In this document: positions 56,846 through 64,000 of the stretch, one piece after another
Layout of the letters: the number at the start of each line of letters is the position of its first letter
Numbering within the stretch: the first letter of the stretch is position 1
Source of the DNA: Phalacrocorax aristotelis
Taxonomy: Eukaryota; Chordata; Aves; Suliformes; Phalacrocoracidae
Direction: 5' to 3'
NCBI RefSeq assembly: GCF_949628215.1
Contig: NC_134288.1
Coordinates: 10,981,682-11,045,681, forward strand
Length of the DNA stretch: 64,000 nucleotides
Made by a program: the position numbers and the translations under genes
The notes under the pieces: generated by a model
What the model was told of the DNA's origin: nothing
What the model saw: only the letters and a program-made list of their open reading frames with translations
The model's database searches: none

Positions 56846-56865
56846 GGCTGGGCTGGGCTGGGCTG
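56846..56865. repeat. (GGCTG)4 tandem repeat
   Basis: Four perfect GGCTG units seen directly, in otherwise unique DNA. Confidence 0.95.
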
Positions 56866-59800
56866 AGTCCTGGGGGCTGTGCAAGGGGGTTCAGTGATGC
56901 AGCCAGGATCTGAGGCTGGAGCCTTAAATAAAAGATAAGACTCATGTTGCCTGCCGGAAGAGAAGCCCTCATTGCACCATGGGTTTGGGGCCGCACAGGA
57001 AAGCAAACGCAGTTATGGTTGTTCTCCAGGCAGTGGCCAGCGGCCATTGTGGGTGATGTGCTGCAAAACACCTGGGTGTTAGCCAGCAAGCAGTGCAGAA
57101 GGGGTAGGGGTAATAATGGCTGGCTTTTGCAGCTTAGAGAAGATGTAAACTTTGGGTTTGAGATATTTTTTTTTTAATTTATATGAAAGATGGGGTCCAA
57201 AGGGCACCCTCCTATCCCTGGCACTGCTGCTGAGTTTGCTCTGAGAAGCGAGTCTGCATTGTCTGGTGGGACACTGAAGGACCCAGCCTGTTCTCAGCAC
57301 ATTGCTGCCTTGTTAACACAGGGTTCACCTTTCCTATGAAAAATGTGCCTGAACAAAGATGAAGAAAAATCTTACTCCTTTTCTTGTACTTGAAAAGCAA
57401 AGTACTTGAGCAAATGAAGACTGATATGTTTTTCTTCTAGTCTTTCAGTTGAAATATGCAGTGACACATCTTATGAGGAAACAAAGCTTTCACCCCCCAT
57501 CTTTTCTCTAAGGAACCTGTCTCTCACCTCATCACTTCGCTGTAGCAGGCGTAACCTCTGCATAGATTTGGAGACAGGCTGGTGCTGCTCTTGCAAGTAG
57601 CCTGCAGGTGGGGCTCCCCCTGGCACTGTAAGGATACGTGTGGGAGCTGGCTGCCACCCAGGCAGCCCCCTCCTGCAGCCTCCTGCCTTGTTTGCTTTTC
57701 ACCTTCTGCACTCCAAAGCTTCCTGTGAGGTTTGCTGGGTTTATTTCTGGGAGAACGTTCTGCCATTCTTTGGAGGGTTTAATTTATTTTTTTTTTTCTG
57801 GCAAATCAATGCTTTCTTCTCTCTTTGGAAATGGAAAGTCAAACACACCCAAGCGTGATTAACACCCTGACATGTGTGTGGTCTCCCCCCCAGGTTTCCA
57901 GATCTTCTTGTTTGGAGTTGATGAGGGTGACCCAAAGGTTTCACAGAACTTGCTCTCTTTTGCCAGGATCTGCACAACTGCTTCAGTTCACAGCTGACAT
58001 TTCTCTGTAGATATTTCTGAAGGTCAGAAGAGGACAGAGAGATTCAAGGTTTGGGAAAGAACCTCATTTGGAAGAGGACACACTGCTGTTTTGGTGGTGG
58101 ATTGTCATAAATGTTGATGGGGAAAAGCACCCTATCTAATGAGGGATGCCAGTGTGTGATCCAGTCCTGACTAGGTTGTGGGTTCTGAGGATGGAGCAGG
58201 TGGGGGAAAGCTGGTGATTTCCTTTGGGATGTGAACATCAGGCAGTGGTCTATCAGATCAGCTGAGCATCTACGTTATTTTTCAAGGGGAAGTGGGTGCA
58301 AGTCCTCCCACTGTGAGAGATTTGGCTGTCCCACCTCAATGCCAGGAGGGGACCCCAAAGTGTGCTGTTCCCTCTGGGATCTGCTTCCCATGGGTAAAAC
58401 CTTGTATTTAAGGCAATATCCCCCAACTCCTCTTGGGTGGTCCAGGTAGGGGTTAAAAGAAGTGTCCTTCACATAACCAGTAAGCTGCATTTATGCTGAA
58501 CCCAGGGTCCGGAGGCAAGGTGGAAAGGGCACAGCCAGCAGTGCAAGCTGATCCTCTCTAGAGACCAGATGCATTTAAGCAGCATGGAGTAGAGGAAATC
58601 TGACTCATGTGTTGACAGAGCTGCCTTGGCCACCTGAACCAGGCTGGGCAGAAGGACGGGAGTGGGCAAGAGGGCACTGAGCTGGTGCAGCCAACGCACC
58701 TTCAGCCTGGCCAAAGCTTCTTGCCCCAACACGTAGCCCCTTCCCCTCTTGCTCACAGGGATGAAGGCACGGGAGGTTGGGACAGGGCCTGTGGCAGGGA
58801 CAAGCTGGCATCTCTGGCCAGGTTTACCACGGCAGCTTCCAGAGCTCACCCTTAGCCTATGGCTTAGGCACATGTGAGCAAAACAGGCCCAAAGAGGATA
58901 AGTGTGTGTTGCTATTTTTTCCTCCTCAGGTTGAATCTCATGACCTCTCAACCTTTCAAAAAGTATTCTAAGCTGTCTTTAGGGTTATCTTGCATCCAGA
59001 ATTCATTGTTTCTACAGTTTAACCCACTCTCTGCTCCTGTCCCCACTGCATGCCTGAGAGGATGCTCCAGCTTTAAAACATGCTGCCTGGGAGAAGGATA
59101 CTTAGTGAAATGCTTCAGATAAGCTGGCAGGCTGTACTGTCCTATGAATGTGCTATAGAAACATCTTTATTTCTTCTTATTTGATAATCCCCCCCTTCTT
59201 CTTCTTTCTTCTGTCCCTTTCTAGCTTCTTTCCCACATTTTGCTTGGTTTTCATCATCTGTCTGGCCATCTGTGCCTCCCTGTTCCCTTTCCTCAGAGCT
59301 TTTCCAAAGCAGAATGATGTTTCAGCAACTCTTAGATTTTCTTTCCAAGCCCTGTGCCTTTCCTGTGGGTCCAGGCTGGAACACAGTGCTTCAAACAAGG
59401 TTTGGCGTGGGGTCTCCAACACAGATGTTTCTCCTGTGAAACCAGGAAAAGTCCCCCAAGCTGCCCTCCTGGCTTCAGAACAGCTCTGTTTTAGGACACA
59501 TACATGAAGGTGACTTTCACGGTCATCTATCTTAGGCACTAACTTGGATTGTACATCACTTTAGGATTTAATTATCCTAGTGTTTCAATGTACTTATTCT
59601 TGCAAGAGCACTGTGGAACACACTGGTTGTTCCTTAATGACTTGTAGGTAAAGAACAGACACAGGCAGTTGAGGAATAAATTCTCTAGCTATTTTCTGCA
59701 TGTTCTCCTAAAAGCTGCTTTGTGGCACAGCAGATCCAAAGTTGCTTGGCTGGTGTCCTACACACTCAGCAATCACCCACCTTCCATGGTTTCCTTTAGT

Positions 59801-60923
59801 ATGTGTAAGCCCTCTCCCTGCTTTTGCTGTCTTTGAGATCACCCCAACAATAAAAACACCAAGTCAAGGAAGCATGGGAACCTGTTCCAGCAGAGGAAAC
59901 AAAGCCTCTGCCCTGAGTTCTTCCCCAGGCTATTAGCAGCCTGAGACGAATGAGTGTGCCGGCATTCATGTAGCTCCTCATGTGCCCCCTTCTGGGTGGT
60001 GTTCTCATTTTTCCTTTGCCTTGGTGGTAGAAGATGAATGGAACAAGACTTGGAGACCAGGCAGTAATTATTCGGTACTCATTGCCAGAGGGAGCCGCAA
60101 TTAAAGATGTGGGGGGAAGGCTCACGGCTGCGGTGCCCAAAGCGACAACAGTTTGCCGAGATGAGCTGTGACGCTGGGGGCCCAGAGGCCACAGTCTGGG
60201 GGCAAATGCTTCCGATCTCGTTACTGTGAGCAATTACTGTGCAGCAGGGTAAGCTGTGCCATGCAGCTCCCGTGCCATGGCAGCGCCTCCACACTGGCCC
60301 AGCTACTGCAGATCCATCTGTGTGCGGCAGGGCTGGTGCTGGCCCTTGAATATGTTTGAAGTTGTACTAGATGAAGGGAAAGTGCCAAGAATCCACTTGT
60401 AAGGCATGTATTTCCCATAATCTTTCCCTTCACTGCCTATTGCTGTAATGACCCGATTCCTGAAACACTGGTGTCACAGAAACCTGTGCGGGGACCCTAC
60501 TCGGCTCTTGGTGATGTCCAGCTAATGGGCCCCATCCACTGCTTTAGATGTGTGATTTTTTGTGAAAGATTAAAAATAAACTTCATCTCTGGAAAGAGAA
60601 GAGGGTGTAAGGGTGGATCAAGTGTGAAGGGCAGAAAAGCCCTTTGCCAGCTGCCATGGGCACTGCAAGGCTCCCGGGCTGGTGCTGGCAGCTGCCTTGA
60701 CACTCACTGTTAATACCATGTTTTACAACCAAGCCGAGCAGTGTTGTACAGTGTTTGGGGTAGACTGAGGGCACACATGGGCTGCTCTGCCACGCAGCTG
60801 ATGTGTGGGAGCCCATTAGGTGTCTGAGCCTTCATTTATCCAATTGCAAATTCTCCATGCTGGGGGTCTTGGCCTTGGAGTGGCATCAGGTGGTCCTGCT
60901 TGGGACATGGAGACCCTCGGGCA

Positions 60924-60947
60924 GGGTTGGAAGGGCCATTAAAGAAA
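60924..60947 (-). mobile_element. Possible CR1 LINE 3'-end trace
   Basis: GGTTGGAAGGGCCATTAAAG resembles the reverse complement of the avian CR1 3' region (GGTTGGAAGGGACCTTAAAG by memory). A second short similarity, TTGTACTAGATGA near 60,362-60,374, resembles the TTGGACTAGATGA block of CR1. Both are too short to be secure and the (ATTCTATG)-type tail is not seen. Confidence 0.2.
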
Positions 60948-61032
60948 GCAGGCAGGGAAAAAATATTGCATTTTTGCCTCCAGTTGATGCTGCTGATGGG
61001 GTGTTGGGCTGACCCTGCATCCTGACCCCATG

Positions 61033-61051
61033 TTCCTCTTTCTCTCCCCAG
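61033..61051 (+). promoter_or_regulatory. Splice acceptor (polypyrimidine tract and AG)
   Basis: Nineteen bases, nearly all pyrimidine, directly before the AG at 61,050-61,051. This is the strongest acceptor signal noted in the window. Confidence 0.75.
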
Positions 61052-61152
61052 AAAATGAGTTTCGGGGCGAGCTGCTGAATCAGAGGTGGACCTGCGGAGA
61101 GAAGATCAGCAGCTGCGAGGGGGCCGCCAGCCTGCACGGCACACGCATCAAG
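61052..61152 (+). CDS. Internal coding exon, 101 bp, gene not identified
   Basis: A pyrimidine-rich tract (TTCCTCTTTCTCTCCCCAG) ends in AG at 61,050-61,051 and a donor AAG|GTGAGC lies at 61,153, so both boundaries fit plus-strand splicing. Of the three frames only one is open. It takes two bases (AA) to complete a codon with one base from the previous exon, then encodes 33 residues from NEFRGELLNQRW to LHGTRIK, ending on a codon boundary. G or C at the third position of most codons is typical of real coding sequence in a gene-rich vertebrate locus. The peptide has two cysteines (CGEKISSC, spaced six apart) and a charged C-terminal end, but no motif I recognise. It could be part of an extracellular cysteine-containing domain or of a nuclear protein. 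I do not name the gene. The open frame continues past both boundaries, so the limits rest on the splice signals. Confidence 0.75.
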
Positions 61153-61729
61153 GTGAGCAGAAAGCCTTCTGTCCTCCATGAGTATGTGCTTTTTCGGTAC
61201 GGTGACCCGCTGCCCCACGTGTTGGCCACAGGACAAGGGCCACGTGCTGCTCCAGTCCTTATGGACCAGGTGTGCTGGGGGGATGGAGCCTTTCCGGTAC
61301 CCAAAGCGATGGGAGGACTTGGAAGTCTCTGCCTCCTTGCTACAGGCAAACCTCCTGTATGGTGAATCTGGGCAGAGAGGGCTTCCAGCTGTCAAGATTT
61401 GGCTTTGAGTCCAGATATTTAAATCCTTGCCTTCCTCTCCTGTCCCATCCTTCAAGGGTGGCTCAGATCTGGATATTTAGGTCAGTCTCAGGCCTGTTAA
61501 AATAGGCCCTTTCTCCAAGGCGCCGGCTGGTCGGAAGGAGCCCCTCATACGCCAGGTGAAGCCGTGGTGCCTTTGGAGGAGACAAGCGAGGCATTCATCC
61601 CCACTGGGACCCCGGGCAGCTCCTGGGGCTCAACAGAGCCACTCATTTACTGCTGCAGCTGTGGCTGATGAAAGAGGTCCAGCCAAGACTGTCAAACCTC
61701 CTGGCAGATTCACTGCCAGCAGATTAGGA

Positions 61730-61790
61730 AGCTTTAATTAAGCATAGAACTGGGCTACTCATTACGCAAATGGCACTTCCTGTCCCATTT
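61730..61790. promoter_or_regulatory. Candidate AT-rich intronic element
   Basis: CTTTAATTAAG at 61,732-61,742 contains the palindrome TTAATTAA, followed by ACTCATTACGCAAATGGC near 61,756-61,773 (C/EBP- or POU-like ACGCAAAT). Small and inferred. Confidence 0.25.
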
Positions 61791-62039
61791 TGGCCTCTCG
61801 GCAACAAGGCACCATCTCAGATGGGTGGATGGACCCACCTGGGCGGTGGAGGAAGCCCTCCTTGGGCAACTGATGTTACCAACTCTTCCTGTATCCCCAA
61901 ATAAACTGAGCCCTGGGAAAACCCCAAGCCAGCAAAAATCCACCCTTAGAAAACATCCTTCTTCACTAACAAGCTGTCAGTGGCAAGCAGGTGTCACCAG
62001 GAAAACTCACACCTTCTTAGAAAGCAGAGTAAGCAGTTG

Positions 62040-62160
62040 TTGCTATATTTAAAATGAGCTCAATTAAGGCTTTTCTATTGAACCTGCCAAATAAGCACTT
62101 AGATTAGATTTAATAAGATTGTTGTATGTTAATAAAGCAATGATTGCAAAAGGTAATATT
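62040..62160. promoter_or_regulatory. Candidate AT-rich intronic element
   Basis: CTCAATTAAGG near 62,059-62,069, GATTAGATTTAATAAGATTG near 62,102-62,121, GTTAATAAAG near 62,128 and GATTGCAAAAGG near 62,142-62,153. Dense homeodomain-type and C/EBP-like cores in unique DNA. Inferred enhancer. Confidence 0.32.
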
Positions 62161-64000
62161 CCTAGTACCTGGTGCTCATCTAGCGCTCTGCCTCTGCCAA
62201 GCACATTGCTAATATTAACTGTTTCTTGCAATCCCCAGCTCTGCTTACCTGTGTTTTAACAGTGACTGGTCTGGGGGCAAGAGGAGGAGGTGGTAAGGGG
62301 CATCTGAAGTAGGAGCAGGATTTGGGGCGCTGCAGCTTTTGGAGGTGGTAGTGCTGGTCCTGCAAAGCCAGATCCACAAGGAGTCACTGTGGGATGTCGG
62401 GGGTACTCAGGGGCCTAATCCTGCCCGTCTCTGGCTGCAAGACCGAGCCTGTTGGTCAGAGATGTGCAAGTGAGCAATAGATGAATTCTGGTCCTTCATT
62501 ATACAACCCAAATTAAACTTGAATAGGAAGGGGGTGGAGGTTGCTGGCTTTGATAAGGCTATTGCCGGTGCTCTATGAGCAGTTTTCTCCATGCATTACT
62601 TTAAATCCATTTAGGCAAACTTAAAAAATATTTCTTTGCATATCAGTGCAGCAGCATATTTATTTTCTGCTATATTTTCCTAAAATCCAAGTAGAACTTA
62701 GTATAGTTTAGGTCTGGATATTGTGTGTGTGCAGCCCTCTTATCTCACTCGCTCTCTAACCTTTGGATCTGCACTGTGCGCATGCTTGCGCTTGCGTGTG
62801 TGCTCATAAATACATATTGTATTTAAACATAGTTTTTCATCCAGTTATGGCTTGTAATTCACAGGATGCACAGTGGTGAAGGACAATGGGATGTAGGGCA
62901 CGTTTACTTATTTATTTTTGCCTCTAAAGAAGTCCAGGTGCAGGATAAAATTTCCCATGACAGCTCTGAAATGAGATCCCTGACGAGTGCTGGGGAGAGG
63001 TGCTCTCTGCACAGAACCAGCTGAGACCGTCCGCATGGATGCTCCTGCTTGCGCTCGCCCTGGACCATGGTGGCTGATGGAGAAATGAACCTTTCTCTCC
63101 CAAATCTTCTCTATCCTCCTGTGCTATGGTGAGCTAGCTGGGGGTACCGCTGAATAGTGGGCAGGCTGTTGCTGAAGGCTGGCTGCTGTTAGGACAGGTA
63201 GGGCTGATGTTGATGGGGCCACCAGAGCCCATCCCCTGCCACCAGCACCGGCTGCCACAGTCCTCTTTGGAGACGTGCACATAGCTCACTTCAGCAATCA
63301 CCGCGCATTGTCCCACTTGAGGATAATCTTATCAAAAAGTCAGCTTATTACTGAGCTTGAAAACAATGGGTTTGAAGAACTGTGATGTTTCTCTTCCTCC
63401 CCTACCCCCCCCCCTTCTGGCAGTAAGAGCTGTTTGCACGTACAGAGCCACTTAGGGGTCTCTGTGCGTGAAATGGCGTTTGGATTGCGTGTTGTAACAC
63501 TTTCAAACAGTCAAGAGGAAAGTATATGTCAACTTAAACTACTGCATAAGAAATCACCCCAGCCTAATGCTTGAATGCCAGCTCTGCGGAGGCACACGGT
63601 ACAGCTGTGGCTGTGTCAAATGTGATGCTTGGGAGCATCTTTTCTGGTCTGCTTCACTTGTGCGGAGGATGCCTCTGCTATGGCTACAGAGCATTAGTGC
63701 TCGGTAAGCGTTTCATTTGCAGCATTGGGGTTTTTTTGGGGTGGGGGTTGGACCATTTCTGCAAATGAAAACTGACAGCACGGCTTCAGGAGGATGTTTG
63801 TGACACAGCTGTAATTTTTAATTTGAGGGGGTACAAGCTGCGGTTTTGCATCTAAAGATGTCAAGGCAAAATCCTCCCCCCGACTCCAAGCCCGAGAACA
63901 TTGCACAGGGTGTCCTTTCCTGGAAGCAGTGCAAGAGCAAAAGGCAGATGGTAGTTTATTCAGCCGAGGACGGGACTCACAATAGGTGGAACGTCAGGAG

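Larger units (their letters stand above)
56531..61051. other. Probable intronic DNA upstream of the called exon
   Basis: No other exon supported. It contains the GGCTG tandem at 56,846-56,865 and two very short possible CR1 traces near 60,361 and 60,924. The 160-codon minus frame at 58,469-58,951 and the 145-codon minus frame at 59,796-60,233 have no recognisable domain. The last 25 bases form the polypyrimidine tract and AG of the acceptor for the 61,052 exon. Confidence 0.5.
61153..64000. other. Probable intron after the called exon, runs off the window
   Basis: No further exon supported. A CTCG|GTAAGC donor-like string near 63,698 lacks a clear acceptor. AT-rich candidate regulatory stretches lie at 61,730-61,790 (palindrome TTAATTAA at 61,734-61,741) and 62,040-62,160 (CTCAATTAAGG, GATTTAATAAGATTG, and a C/EBP-like ATTGCAAA near 62,144). 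The interval 62,600-62,850 is AT-rich, with GTGTGTGTG and CGCATGCTTGCGC alternating purine-pyrimidine sequence near 62,723-62,796. Confidence 0.5.

Noticed and set aside
63640..63700. Possible exon ending CTCG|GTAAGC near 63,698
   Set aside because: No convincing acceptor. The open frame extends without coding signature.
1..64000. Prokaryotic features such as operons, CRISPR arrays, prophage or IS elements
   Set aside because: No dense ORFs, ribosome-binding-site pattern, regularly spaced repeats or transposase frames. Splice signals, CpG islands and MIR-like SINE remnants point to a vertebrate genome.

Overview
This window looks like noncoding DNA around one vertebrate gene, probably developmental, seen from its 5' end. 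Bacterial-type features are absent: there are no dense ORFs, operons, insertion sequences or CRISPR arrays. Eukaryotic features are present: a strong polypyrimidine-AG / GT splice pair, CpG islands in otherwise CpG-poor DNA, microsatellites, and decayed MIR-like and tRNA-derived repeats. Young interspersed repeats are almost absent, and there are two possible, very short CR1-like traces. A bird or other sauropsid is the best guess (moderate confidence, by eye only). Nothing rules out another amniote.

Layout. 1-36,400: about 36 kb with no exon I can support. It holds scattered AT-rich, homeodomain-motif-rich blocks that resemble conserved noncoding enhancers (near 1.7, 7.9, 9.4, 11.2, 13.7, 16.4, 18.3, 22.2, 24.1-24.6, 28.3-28.9 and 31.3 kb), a hairpin repeat at 4.25 kb, a perfect palindrome at 26.4 kb, two MIR-like sites (21.6 and 32.8-33.1 kb) and a (TTA)n microsatellite at 35.8 kb. 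36,400-44,300: an 8-kb domain of separate CpG islands with AT-rich regulatory-looking DNA between them. It contains a convincing promoter (two identical ATTGGCCGCCG elements, then a TATA-like CATAAG) near 36.6 kb and a second possible promoter / first exon ending in a consensus donor at 41,199. 44,300-61,051: probable intron with more candidate enhancers and a decayed tRNA-Ile-like repeat at 55.55 kb. 61,052-61,152: the only exon I call with confidence, 101 bp on the plus strand, in-frame and bounded by strong splice sites. 61,153-64,000: the next intron, running off the window.

How it fits together. The simplest reading is plus-strand transcription from the CpG-island domain, with one or more alternative 5' exons spliced over at least 17-24 kb to the 61-kb exon. 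The surrounding AT-rich blocks would be candidate cis-regulatory elements. I could not identify the gene from 33 encoded residues. A multi-island, enhancer-rich layout is typical of Polycomb-regulated developmental genes, but that is inference. Most long open frames in the CpG islands reflect the low stop-codon frequency of GC-rich DNA and are not annotated as genes.
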